9,946 nucleotides of DNA from contig DEEW01000133.1 in NCBI GenBank assembly GCA_002350465.1, positions 840-10,785 on the forward strand, given 5' to 3'. Of the stretch, positions 1-6,788 are shown piece by piece (position 1 is the first letter of the stretch; each line of letters begins with the position of its first letter). Below the pieces are notes generated by a model. The model was not told the DNA's origin. It saw only the letters and a list, made by a program, of their open reading frames with translations, and made no database searches. The position numbers and the translations under genes are program-made. The stretch is from Lachnospiraceae bacterium UBA2868. Lineage in GTDB: Bacteria; Bacillota_A; Clostridia; Lachnospirales; Lachnospiraceae.

Positions 1-768
1 GAACTCGTATTGAATTATCTGCATACACTTGTCACGCACAGAATCTTCTATTCCGGCACCTGCCAGACCTATATAAAACGTCTTCTCCGATTGATGATCC
101 ATGGATTTATTAACGAATTCTTTTAGAGCTGCAGTCATCCTTGCAAGGCATTTTATATAACCTCCTCTTACATTTGCATATGGTTCAAGTCGGTTTCCGT
201 AGATTGCGAGTATCGGTTTTATACTTAATGCTGCTCCGATCATTCTGGCTGCCGGATTGATTCTTCCTCCGCGCTGGAGATGTTCCAATGAATCAACTGC
301 AAGATATATAGAAGAATCATAAGCCTCTCTTTCAAGAGCACTCACAATTTCTGAACCCCTTACATCTTTATCTGCAAGCCGTTTAGCATACAATACGGAT
401 TGTTTGAGCGTAACGGATATTCTGTGATTATCAGCTACATATACACGACCATCGTACTCATTTGCAATTCCTTTTGCAGTCATACACGAACTGCTCAATC
501 CACTCGACATAGGAATGTAGACAAGTTCCTCATACTCGTCCAACAGATTTTCCCACATTTGCATTATGTCCGCCAGTGAAGGTTGTGATGTTGTTACTCT
601 GTCTCCCCTTTTGATCGAATCAAAAAAATGCTCCGCTAAAATGTTCTTATTCTCAAAAAGAATCGTATTGTTGATAATCACAGGCATTGGAACAACATAT
701 ATTCCAAGCCGTCCCGCTTCCTGTTCGGATATACCGCTGTTACTGTCTGTAATGATCGCAGTTTTCAT
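1..768 (-). CDS. DegV family (FakB-like) fatty-acid-binding protein, C-terminus off the left edge
   Basis: This is a second DegV-family protein, 256 codons long and open to the first base of the window with no stop. DegV proteins are usually about 280-290 residues, so roughly 25-35 C-terminal residues are missing. DegV/FakB proteins bind a long-chain fatty acid and present it to the kinase FakA for phosphorylation, so that exogenous fatty acid can enter phospholipid synthesis. Visible hallmarks are ITDSNSG near residue 6, TSQPS at 60-64, the MSSGLSS loop at 87-93, and DSLEHLQRGGRI at 159-170. The ATG at 768 was chosen because AAGGCGG lies 5 nt upstream. It follows the other DegV gene by 35 bp on the same strand, so the two are probably co-transcribed. 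No fakA-like kinase is visible here. The family call is firm; the actual ligand is inferred from family knowledge. Confidence 0.9.
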   Translation of the reverse strand, partial: MKTAIITDSNSGISEQEAGRLGIYVVPMPVIINNTILFENKNILAEHFFDSIKRGDRVTTSQPSLADIMQMWENLLDEYEELVYIPMSSGLSSSCMTAKGIANEYDGRVYVADNHRISVTLKQSVLYAKRLADKDVRGSEIVSALEREAYDSSIYLAVDSLEHLQRGGRINPAARMIGAALSIKPILAIYGNRLEPYANVRGGYIKCLARMTAALKEFVNKSMDHQSEKTFYIGLAGAGIEDSVRDKCMQIIQYEF

Positions 769-803
769 ATCATCCGCCTTTTCCCGATACCTTAAGAATA
801 AGT

Positions 804-1691
804 TTAATCATTTCTGATATCACCCCAAAAGAAAATTGATATCGTGCCGGGTCCGGTATGACTGCCGATCGTCGCTCCTATGGGATATATCATAACCTGT
901 CCATCAAGGTCAGGGAAGTGCTCCATTATCATATCTGCCAATTCCCTCGCTTCGTCCATACACATCGAATGACACATAAAGCATTTTCCGGAATAAGCCC
1001 TTCCTCCATCGGCATGCATCTCCATCATGTCGAGTGCCCGCTTCATGATCTTTGTTTTACCGCGTACTTTCTCTCTTGGCATCAGATGTCCCTTATTGTC
1101 CATATTGAGGAGCGGACATATTGAAAGCAGCTGTCCAAACATTCCCGCAGGCTTAGATATCCTTCCTCCACGGATATAAAAGGACAGGTCTGTAGAGTAG
1201 AACCAGTGATGCATTCTCAGTTTATTTTCTTCTATCCAGTCATGAAGTTCATCGACACCTTTTCCGTCATCACGCATATCCGCAAGAGTATCCATTATGA
1301 GTCCGTAACCGCTGGATGCTCCCAGCGAATCCACCACATATACCTTTCGATCCGGATATTTATCCGAAAGGAAATTCTTTGCAACTACAGCTGAATTATA
1401 TGAACCGGAAAGGCCGGAAGAAAGAGATATATGTAAAATATCCATACCCGCATCCAGAAATTCTGTCCAGAAATCGATATATTCACCTACCGAAACCTGT
1501 GAAGTCTTCGTATCCGCGCCATTATTCATTTTTTCAAAAAGCAATTCCGGTGGAATACTCTCTCCGCAATCATCAAGGTAGTTGGTACCGTCAAGTTCAA
1601 AATGAAAATACACAACTTTAATATCTCTGTTTAGGAAGTATTCCTTTGACAGATCCGCTGTCGAGCAGCAGGTTATTACATAATCGTTCAT
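804..1691 (-). CDS. DegV family (FakB-like) fatty-acid-binding protein
   Basis: This is a complete 295-residue DegV-family protein, the expected family length. Motifs in order are TSQVS at 63-67, SLSSGLSGSYNSA at 89-101, VVDSLGASSGYG at 119-130, YIRGGRISKPAGMFGQLLS at about 172-190, and the C-terminal IGSHTGPGT at 275-283. The TSQ and SSGLS loops correspond to the fatty-acid carboxylate-binding region of FakB-type proteins. The start is supported by GAGGAG about 6 nt before the ATG. The gene begins 9 bp after the PAP2-like gene and lies 35 bp before a second DegV gene. The two DegV copies differ clearly in sequence, for example DSLGASSGYG here against the diverged DNHRISVTLKQ there, so they may have different acyl preferences. 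A cysteine-rich patch (KCFMCHSMC, 236-244) near the C-terminus is unusual. The role as a FakA partner is inferred. Confidence 0.92.
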   Translation of the reverse strand: MNDYVITCCSTADLSKEYFLNRDIKVVYFHFELDGTNYLDDCGESIPPELLFEKMNNGADTKTSQVSVGEYIDFWTEFLDAGMDILHISLSSGLSGSYNSAVVAKNFLSDKYPDRKVYVVDSLGASSGYGLIMDTLADMRDDGKGVDELHDWIEENKLRMHHWFYSTDLSFYIRGGRISKPAGMFGQLLSICPLLNMDNKGHLMPREKVRGKTKIMKRALDMMEMHADGGRAYSGKCFMCHSMCMDEARELADMIMEHFPDLDGQVMIYPIGATIGSHTGPGTISIFFWGDIRND

Positions 1692-1700
1692 AAAGTCTCC

Positions 1701-2312
1701 TCATATCAAATATCCTGTATATACATATGCCAGCACAAATGCAATGACAAAAGATGTTACTCCCATCGCTACATCCACAGCCTTATGCCGTTTCAGATAA
1801 AGTGATGCCCACACGCTCATACAAAAAAGGATTGCGAAGAGGATTCCGGCAAATACATACCCGAAAGAAAACACAAAAACACATGGGGAAATGGAACTGG
1901 CTGTATGACCGCTGGCTCTTATCCCGAATAATCTGTTAAATATGGTGAGGATTACTACGGTGGTGAAGTATGTAAGAAAAATCTGCTTTATTCTGACCGT
2001 TCCGTAAAAGAACGCATAAACAAAACACAATACATAACCTGCCAGGCTGAATATAAAGGCAAGTTTTCGCTGTTTCTCTCTTCCTCCGTCATGCAACTCA
2101 GGAATAAATCTGTGAACCGGATACGCGGCAAGCGGTAAAATCACGAGCCCGACTACAGCAACGATCATATCCGTCTTTCCTGCAAATATTTCTTTTCCCA
2201 AGGAATAAAGAGTGATAAGGAGCGCCAGTATCATAACCGGTGGGACAGTTACGATACGAATCACCTTTGCCAGCGAATCTATACGATTTTTTACACATGT
2301 ATTTACAGCCAT
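1701..2312 (-). CDS. PAP2-like (type 2 phosphatidic acid phosphatase fold) integral membrane protein, degenerate motifs
   Basis: This is a 203-residue polytopic membrane protein with about six hydrophobic segments (roughly 20-38, 48-66, 85-104, 110-127, 142-165 and 183-202). It carries RASGHTASS at 132-140, which matches the central PSGH motif of PAP2 phosphatases, and RHKAVDVAMG at 175-184, which resembles the HxxxDV part of the third motif. The usual KxxxxxxRP first motif is not visible, and the arginine of SRxxxxxH appears to be missing (ASLYLKRH). It may therefore have an altered activity or be a non-catalytic relative. PAP2 enzymes dephosphorylate phosphatidate, undecaprenyl diphosphate or related lipids at the membrane face. 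The start has AGGAGG about 15 nt upstream, which is longer than usual, and no in-frame alternative lies closer. It is first in the PAP2-DegV-DegV set and divergent from a TetR gene. Confidence 0.6.
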   Translation of the reverse strand: MAVNTCVKNRIDSLAKVIRIVTVPPVMILALLITLYSLGKEIFAGKTDMIVAVVGLVILPLAAYPVHRFIPELHDGGREKQRKLAFIFSLAGYVLCFVYAFFYGTVRIKQIFLTYFTTVVILTIFNRLFGIRASGHTASSISPCVFVFSFGYVFAGILFAILFCMSVWASLYLKRHKAVDVAMGVTSFVIAFVLAYVYTGYLI

Positions 2313-2359
2313 GTCTTCTTTATTCTTCCTCCTGTTCTACAATCAATCAGTTTCCGGGT

Positions 2360-2387
2360 ATTATGCATTTGACAAGAAGGACATCAA
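2360..2387 (-). promoter_or_regulatory. Alternative promoter for the PAP2-DegV-DegV operon
   Basis: On the minus strand, TTGATG (2387-2382) is followed after 16 bp by CATAAT (2365-2360), a 5/6 match to the -10 consensus. It would give a shorter leader of about 40 nt. It is a competitor to, or a second promoter beside, the one at 2406-2434. It lies within and beyond the spacer of the opposing TetR promoter. Confidence 0.3.
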
Positions 2388-2397
2388 TATTTACAAT
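2369..2397 (+). promoter_or_regulatory. Sigma-70-type promoter for the left TetR gene
   Basis: A perfect TTGACA (2369-2374) is followed after exactly 17 bp by TACAAT (2392-2397), reading toward the TetR gene at 2497. The predicted transcript starts near 2404 and has an untranslated leader of about 90 nt. The -10 overlaps the left arm of the 14-bp inverted repeat, so a protein bound there would block this promoter. Confidence 0.7.
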
Positions 2398-2411
2398 GTG
2401 AAACAAGTGTA
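2398..2411. promoter_or_regulatory. Candidate shared operator box GTG-NN-ACAAGTGTA, left copy
   Basis: GTGAAACAAGTGTA here matches GTGTTACAAGTGTA at 8866-8879 in 12 of 14 positions. In both places the box lies over the -10 of a leftward promoter and next to a divergent TetR gene. Here it also covers the predicted start point of the rightward TetR promoter. The role as a TetR binding site is inferred. Confidence 0.45.
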
Positions 2412-2434
2412 TCATGTCATGTGATCACTCGCAA
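2406..2434 (-). promoter_or_regulatory. Candidate promoter for the PAP2-DegV-DegV operon
   Basis: On the minus strand, TTGCGA (2434-2429) is followed after 17 bp by TACACT (2411-2406). Each hexamer is only a 4/6 match. However, the same arrangement, with the same TACACTTGT sequence, recurs in front of the other leftward operon at 8874-8902. Transcription would begin near 2399, giving a leader of about 87 nt. It runs into the opposing TetR promoter. An imperfect dyad (AGTG-T-ATCA against TGATCACT, 2406-2429) fills most of it. Confidence 0.45.
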
Positions 2435-2496
2435 TACAACGACCTGTGCCAAAACACGGCTTATTGTTTCACATTGTTTATGGATAGAAGCAAACG

Positions 2497-3018
2497 ATGG
2501 ATAAAAGAAAAGAAGCAAATCTACGTGTCAAAAAAGCTATCACCGACTCCCTGTTTCAAATGATGGAAAGCAGACCGCTTTCTGAGATCACCATTACGGA
2601 AATAATAAAAACCTCCGGTGTGGCAAGAGTTTCATTTTACAGAAACTACAGTTCAAAAGAAGATGTGCTTATAACGCTGGTGCGTGATATCCTTGAGGAA
2701 TTCCGCGAAACGGCTGACTACGATCTTTCGGATGTTTACAGCACACATCATCTGAAGAGAGTTATTGAGTACTTCATCAGAAACCGTTCTTATGTCCTCA
2801 ACCTGTACCATTCAGGTTACGGAACGATGCTTCTTAATGAATTAAATCTCTTCCACGAATCCATTGCAGGGAATATGCCTGCCTCATCTGAGACAAGATA
2901 CAAGCTGTACATATATATGGGCGCGATTTACAATGCTGCCATTATCTACATGTCCGAAGACAATCCCAAGACTGTAGATGAACTGGTCCGTGTTCTCTCC
3001 GAAACACTCCATCCGTGA
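2497..3018 (+). CDS. TetR/AcrR family transcriptional regulator
   Basis: This is a 173-residue TetR-type regulator. The N-terminal DNA-binding domain spans about residues 10-58. The helix-turn-helix is ITITEIIKTSGVARVSFYRN (31-50), followed by YSSKEDVL, a typical FYRNY-S-KED ending for the recognition helix. The rest is a helical ligand/dimerisation domain on the short side for the family, with no recognisable ligand signature. It is transcribed divergently from the PAP2-DegV operon, the usual position for an autoregulated TetR repressor of its neighbour. The ribosome binding site is weak (AGAAG about 8 nt before the ATG), which suggests low expression. It is a paralogue of the TetR at 9009: 25 of 50 aligned residues in the DNA-binding region are identical. 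It ends only 12 bp from the stop of the convergent cardiolipin synthase gene. Confidence 0.92.
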   Translation: MDKRKEANLRVKKAITDSLFQMMESRPLSEITITEIIKTSGVARVSFYRNYSSKEDVLITLVRDILEEFRETADYDLSDVYSTHHLKRVIEYFIRNRSYVLNLYHSGYGTMLLNELNLFHESIAGNMPASSETRYKLYIYMGAIYNAAIIYMSEDNPKTVDELVRVLSETLHP

Positions 3019-3030
3019 TAATCCGACTGT

Positions 3031-4557
3031 TCATAGCAAGGGTGCAAACATCCTCAATAGCAGATCAAACATTTTCTTCAAAAGCGTTTCTTTCCCCGTT
3101 TCACAGTTTGTGATCTGTTCCGAGTCACAGAACATTTCCCGAAGATCTGCGCAGACCAACATAACTGTCCGGTCATCATAGATGGCCACTCCGCATTCAT
3201 AATGATGATACAGGCTTCTGTAATCAAGGTTTACTGTGGAAACAACTGCGACGCTGTCATCGGAAACACACATTTTCGCATGATTGAAGCCCGGAATATA
3301 CCTGTACACCTTGACTCCCTGTCTCATAAGTTCTCTTGCGAAGTCCATACTCACGTGATACACGCTTTTCTTATCCGGTATTCCGGGTATTACTATCCTT
3401 ACATCAATTCCCCTCTTCACAGCGGAAACTATCTCCTCTTTCATTTCATCGGATATAATGAGATAAGGCGTACTGAAATATACATAATCTCTTGCCTCTC
3501 TTAATATATTCATATAGACTTCATATCCGACTCTTTCATCATCCAGAGGATCATCTGCATACGGTTGTACATAGCAGCCTGAGATGTCATTACATTTCAG
3601 ATATTGTTCGAAATACTTATCGGGAGCGGAAACCCTTTCTCCAAGTGAATCCCACATAGTCAAAAAAACAGCGGTCAGGCTTTTAACCGCATCCCCTTTT
3701 ACCATGACTCCTGTATCCTTCCAGAATCCGTATGGCTCTGACATATGGAAGTATTCACGCGCAATGTTATATCCCCCGGTGAAACCGACCACACCATCAA
3801 CTATCATGATCTTCCGATGATCTCTGTTATTCATGAAAACCTTGAAAAAAGGAGCTATGGGGTTAAATATCCTGCATTCTATCCCGCTCTGTTCCATCTC
3901 TGATATAAAGTCTCTATCTATAAATGCGATCGAACCGACATCATCATATATTATTTTGACCTCAACTCCGCATGCTGATTTTTCCTTCAGGACACCTTTA
4001 AGAGCATCAAAACACTCGGCATCTTCAATGGCGAAATATTCTAAAAAGATAAAGTGCCTTGCCTCTCTGGCAGCCTCGATCTGCATATTATATCCACAGA
4101 AAGCATCCGGAATATATTCCGTCTCCGTATTGTCCCATACGGGATACTTTCCGAATTCAGACAGATAATATTGCAAATGAGAGCATTTTTCATCTATTTC
4201 AATGCAGTCAAAATCACTTCCGCGAAGATATCCGGAATATCTTCTTTCATTCTCTTTATAAACCTCTTCCATGGTCTTTGAAGTATGCTGGGTACCCTTA
4301 AGCAAATACAAAATAATACCCAGTATCGGAAACGCACTTATCAATATAACCCATGCCAGCCGGAATGATGAATTCTGTTTTCTTGTACAAATATAGATTG
4401 AGACAGCCGCTGCTATATATGTTACAACCGTCGAAAACCATGGAACTTTTCTCTCCACAGTTATGATCAGCGCAACAAGCCACAACACCTGAATCAATAT
4501 AAGGATTCCATATATTACACACTTTAAAACAGCCCGCCTGAAATTCGTGGATCTCAC
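3031..4557 (-). CDS. cls: Cardiolipin synthase (phospholipase D superfamily)
   Basis: This is a 508-residue membrane-bound cardiolipin synthase, the normal length for the bacterial two-HKD enzymes. Two N-terminal hydrophobic hairpin segments (about 13-33 and 40-57) and a third (67-87, ending LLKG) form the PLDc_N membrane anchor. The two catalytic HxKxxxxD motifs are intact: H247-K249-D254, followed by GFTGGYN, and H426-K428-D433, followed by STVNLDYRS. The enzyme condenses two phosphatidylglycerols to cardiolipin and glycerol through a phosphohistidine intermediate. It uses a GTG start. The upstream GGAGTAGGAG overlaps the citrate synthase stop codon, giving a 12-bp gap and probable translational coupling. 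It is the last gene of the six-gene cluster. Its tail lies 12 bp from the convergent TetR stop, with no visible terminator between. Confidence 0.95.
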   Translation of the reverse strand: MRSTNFRRAVLKCVIYGILILIQVLWLVALIITVERKVPWFSTVVTYIAAAVSIYICTRKQNSSFRLAWVILISAFPILGIILYLLKGTQHTSKTMEEVYKENERRYSGYLRGSDFDCIEIDEKCSHLQYYLSEFGKYPVWDNTETEYIPDAFCGYNMQIEAAREARHFIFLEYFAIEDAECFDALKGVLKEKSACGVEVKIIYDDVGSIAFIDRDFISEMEQSGIECRIFNPIAPFFKVFMNNRDHRKIMIVDGVVGFTGGYNIAREYFHMSEPYGFWKDTGVMVKGDAVKSLTAVFLTMWDSLGERVSAPDKYFEQYLKCNDISGCYVQPYADDPLDDERVGYEVYMNILREARDYVYFSTPYLIISDEMKEEIVSAVKRGIDVRIVIPGIPDKKSVYHVSMDFARELMRQGVKVYRYIPGFNHAKMCVSDDSVAVVSTVNLDYRSLYHHYECGVAIYDDRTVMLVCADLREMFCDSEQITNCETGKETLLKKMFDLLLRMFAPLL

Positions 4558-4569
4558 AAAAAACTACTC

Positions 4570-5895
4570 CTACTCCTGTTCTTCCATAACACTCATATAA
4601 GCCGGTCGTATTATCTTGTCGGCACAGATCAGTTCCTCAATCCTGTGAGCACTCCATCCGACTATTCTTGCTATGGCAAAAAGTGCCGTGTATAGTTCCT
4701 GCGGTATGCCAAGCATGTCATAGACAAAGCCGCTGAAGAAATCAATATTCGGGCTCACGCCCTTGTATATGTGACGCTTCTTTGCAATTACTTCCGGAGC
4801 GATTTTTTCTATATTTTCGTACAGAAGAAGGTCATTGTCGCGTCCCTTTTCCTTTGCAAGCCTTTGAACATAATGCTTGAAAACCCTTTCTCGTGGATCA
4901 GACAAAGAATATACAGCGTGTCCCATACCATATATGAGTCCTTTTTTGTCAAAAGTTTCCTTATCTACTATTTTTTCAAGATATCTTCCGATCTCCTCGG
5001 TGTCAGAAAAATCCCTCACATTATTGCGGATGTCATTCATCATATCCATGACCTTTATATTGGCTCCGCCGTGCTTAGGACCTTTCAAAGAAGACATGGC
5101 CGCAGCCATTGTGGAATATGTATCTGAACCGGAGGATGTAACCACTCTTGTGGTAAATGTCGAATTATTACCTCCTCCATGTTCCATATGAAGAATAAGT
5201 GCGGTATCAAGTACCTTTGCTTCAAGATGAGAATATTTTCGATCTGGACGTAGCAGGCTCATGAATACTTCGGCCGTTGACATATCCTGATCTGCCTTAT
5301 GAATATACATACTGCCATTGTTTTCATAATGGTTGTAAGCATGATAACCATAGACTGCAAGTAAAGGAAATTCACTGATAAGCCGTATGCACTGTCTCAA
5401 TGAATTGCTGACGCTCGTATCCTTTGCCTGCTTATCGTATGACGCAAGTGTCAGTATACTCCTCGTCATGGAATTCATAATATCATCTGTAGGTGCTTTC
5501 ATGATGACATCTCTTGTGAAATTTGTAGGAAGTGTCCGGACTTTACCCACACATTCTTTGAATTCCCGTAATTCACCTTCATCGGGCATGGACCCGATCA
5601 GCAAAAGATAAGCTATCTTCTCAAATCCAAGTCCGTCATCACCCAGTTCATCTATTAGTGTTTCAACCCGGTATCCCCGGTACCATAATTCGCCCTCGCA
5701 TGGTTGTTTCCGTCCATCAATAATCTTCGATGATGTTATCTTCGAAATATTCGTAAGACCGGTGAGCACACCTACGCCATTCTCATCGCGCAAGCCTCGG
5801 TTAACCCCATATTCTTCATATATCTGCGATGCGATATGATCATTTTCCCGGCAGAGTTTTTCTTTTTCCGATGCATATTCACTCAATGATATCAT
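4570..5895 (-). CDS. gltA: Citrate synthase (citrate/2-methylcitrate synthase family)
   Basis: This is a citrate synthase of about 441 residues, joining oxaloacetate and acetyl-CoA to citrate. Numbered from the chosen start, the catalytic His-His-Asp set is visible: H239 in HMEHGGGNNSTF, H326 in GMGHAVYSLSDPR, and D385 in SPNIDFFSG. The substrate-loop segment LKGPKHGGAN is also present. GHAVY replaces the common GHRVY, so the arginine next to the second histidine is lost. I place the start at the ATG at 5895 because GGAGG and AGGA lie 6-11 nt upstream. A GTG six codons further upstream (5913) is in frame but has no ribosome binding site. With this start the gene overlaps the MarR gene by 17 bp. 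It sits between MarR and cardiolipin synthase genes, away from other TCA-cycle genes. A methylcitrate-type specificity cannot be excluded. Confidence 0.93.
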   Translation of the reverse strand: MISLSEYASEKEKLCRENDHIASQIYEEYGVNRGLRDENGVGVLTGLTNISKITSSKIIDGRKQPCEGELWYRGYRVETLIDELGDDGLGFEKIAYLLLIGSMPDEGELREFKECVGKVRTLPTNFTRDVIMKAPTDDIMNSMTRSILTLASYDKQAKDTSVSNSLRQCIRLISEFPLLAVYGYHAYNHYENNGSMYIHKADQDMSTAEVFMSLLRPDRKYSHLEAKVLDTALILHMEHGGGNNSTFTTRVVTSSGSDTYSTMAAAMSSLKGPKHGGANIKVMDMMNDIRNNVRDFSDTEEIGRYLEKIVDKETFDKKGLIYGMGHAVYSLSDPRERVFKHYVQRLAKEKGRDNDLLLYENIEKIAPEVIAKKRHIYKGVSPNIDFFSGFVYDMLGIPQELYTALFAIARIVGWSAHRIEELICADKIIRPAYMSVMEEQE

Positions 5896-6382
5896 TGCCA
5901 GTCCTGCCTCCACGGTATTCTTCTATCTCACTGCTCATTATCGTTTCAAGTTCCTTCATAAGACACAGCAGAGTTATCATGTTTTCCTTACCAAAACGTT
6001 CTGTAACACGTCCGGTAAAATCCCGGAAAGCTCTGTCTTTTTCCTCGATCAGTTTCCTTCCGGTATCTGTTATCGTAACATAAGTACCGTCCTGTCCATT
6101 TCCGTCATGTGACCATATGATCAGACCCTTGTCCCTTAAATCCCCGACCATTTTGGATGATTGGCGTATTGTAAGCTGCAATTTATCCGTAAGGTCCTGC
6201 AGATATGTCTTTCCCCCGTATGACTCCCTGTCGGCATTCTCGAAAACAGTATAAAGGGTAAGATATTCCGATAAACTCATATCCTTAAATATCTCACGGA
6301 TATTTCCTTTGCTCATCCTGTATTGTCTGAGAAAGAGCTCATATGATAACTTAGGACCGATTATATTGCTGTCATCATTCAT
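5879..6382 (-). CDS. MarR family transcriptional regulator
   Basis: This is a 167-residue winged-helix regulator. The region LSEYLTLYTVFE (37-48) leads into the helix-turn-helix (about 59-86, LQDLTDKLQLTIRQSSKMVG followed by DLRDKGLI). The wing is rich in Gly and Asp (SHDGNGQDGTYVTITDTG, about 91-108). Flanking helices at both ends would form the dimer interface. AGGAG lies 9 nt before the ATG. It is the fourth gene of the cluster, 15 bp after the 114-aa gene, and its last codons overlap the citrate synthase start. Being inside the operon, it may regulate the operon itself or lipid genes elsewhere. MarR-type proteins such as FabT and FadR analogues do control lipid genes in Firmicutes, but nothing in the sequence proves that here. 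No clear MarR palindrome was found next to it. Confidence 0.9.
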   Translation of the reverse strand: MNDDSNIIGPKLSYELFLRQYRMSKGNIREIFKDMSLSEYLTLYTVFENADRESYGGKTYLQDLTDKLQLTIRQSSKMVGDLRDKGLIIWSHDGNGQDGTYVTITDTGRKLIEEKDRAFRDFTGRVTERFGKENMITLLCLMKELETIMSSEIEEYRGGRTGNDIIE

Positions 6383-6397
6383 ATAGAATTTCTCCTG

Positions 6398-6742
6398 TTA
6401 AGCATCCTGTAATGCCTGTCTGGTCGTGATATTTCGAGTATCTACAAATTCTTCCGTACAGAAATAACCTTTTGCCAATATAACAATGCCTGCCATTTCC
6501 GATTTCATATAAACAATATGATATAGTGTATATCCACTTCCGGCCGGCTGCATTTCAAGCTTGTATATTTCCTGTCCGATAGTTTTTTCAGGGGTATTAA
6601 AATATATCACATCTGAAAAATGCAGACTTTCTATCGCCATATTTCTGCTATATGTGATTACACAATTTGATCCTTCGGACTCACATTTTACTATCTTACA
6701 AAATATCCATTCAAAACTGCTGTCTATAATGTCATTAACCAT
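6398..6742 (-). CDS. Hypothetical 114-residue protein within the radical SAM/VTT operon
   Basis: I do not recognise a family. The protein is 114 residues, with no signal peptide and no membrane segment. It has alternating hydrophobic stretches suggesting a mostly beta fold (FEWIFCKIVKC, SNCVITYS, YTLYHIVYM, AGIVILAKGYFC), and a polar C-terminal tail. It has four cysteines (15, 20, 27, 95). It is very likely real. GGAGGG lies about 9 nt before the ATG, it fits between a VTT gene 46 bp upstream and a MarR gene 15 bp downstream on the same strand, and no better frame exists. Possibilities include a small ligand-binding or adaptor protein for the radical SAM enzyme or for MarR; these are guesses from position only. 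Confidence 0.75.
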   Translation of the reverse strand: MVNDIIDSSFEWIFCKIVKCESEGSNCVITYSRNMAIESLHFSDVIYFNTPEKTIGQEIYKLEMQPAGSGYTLYHIVYMKSEMAGIVILAKGYFCTEEFVDTRNITTRQALQDA

Positions 6743-6763
6743 ATGGTTTTTCCCTCCGGAAGA

Positions 6764-6778
6764 GTTTTATCCTAAAAC
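6764..6778. repeat. Short perfect inverted repeat between the VTT and 114-aa genes
   Basis: GTTTTA-TCC-TAAAAC has 6-bp arms around a 3-nt loop. It sits in the 46-bp spacer just upstream of the ribosome binding site of the 114-aa gene. It could be a small mRNA stem or a binding site. It is AT-rich and has no U-tract, so it is not a typical terminator. Confidence 0.4.
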
Positions 6779-6788
6779 ACCTTTTTTC

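Larger units (their letters stand above)
2393..2477. repeat. Perfect 14-bp inverted repeat flanking the TetR/PAP2 control region
   Basis: ACAATGTGAAACAA at 2393-2406 is exactly the reverse complement of TTGTTTCACATTGT at 2464-2477, with 57 bp between the arms. The left arm covers the -10 of the TetR promoter. The right arm lies 19 bp before the TetR start codon. Because the predicted transcript starts inside the left arm, the pair is more likely two oppositely oriented protein-binding sites than an RNA hairpin. The divergent TetR protein is the obvious candidate to bind it, which is inferred. Confidence 0.7.

Noticed and set aside
566..817. Plus-strand open frame opposite the left-edge DegV gene
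   Set aside because: It is antisense to a clear DegV gene with a good start and motifs; it has no recognisable protein features.
2393..2477. The 14-bp inverted repeat as an RNA hairpin, riboswitch or transposon end
   Set aside because: The predicted transcript begins inside the left arm, no T-run follows the right arm, and there is no transposase or target duplication. Operator sites explain it better.
3833..4301. Several plus-strand open frames opposite cardiolipin synthase
   Set aside because: They are shadows of the conserved HKD-containing gene on the minus strand and overlap one another in different frames.
5896..5913. GTG start for citrate synthase six codons upstream of the chosen ATG
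   Set aside because: No ribosome binding site precedes the GTG. The bases between GTG and ATG themselves contain GGAGG and AGGA at good spacing for the ATG at 5895.
6764..6778. Intrinsic terminator after the VTT gene
   Set aside because: The stem is only 6 bp, AT-rich and lacks a following U-tract. The next gene has a strong ribosome binding site close behind.
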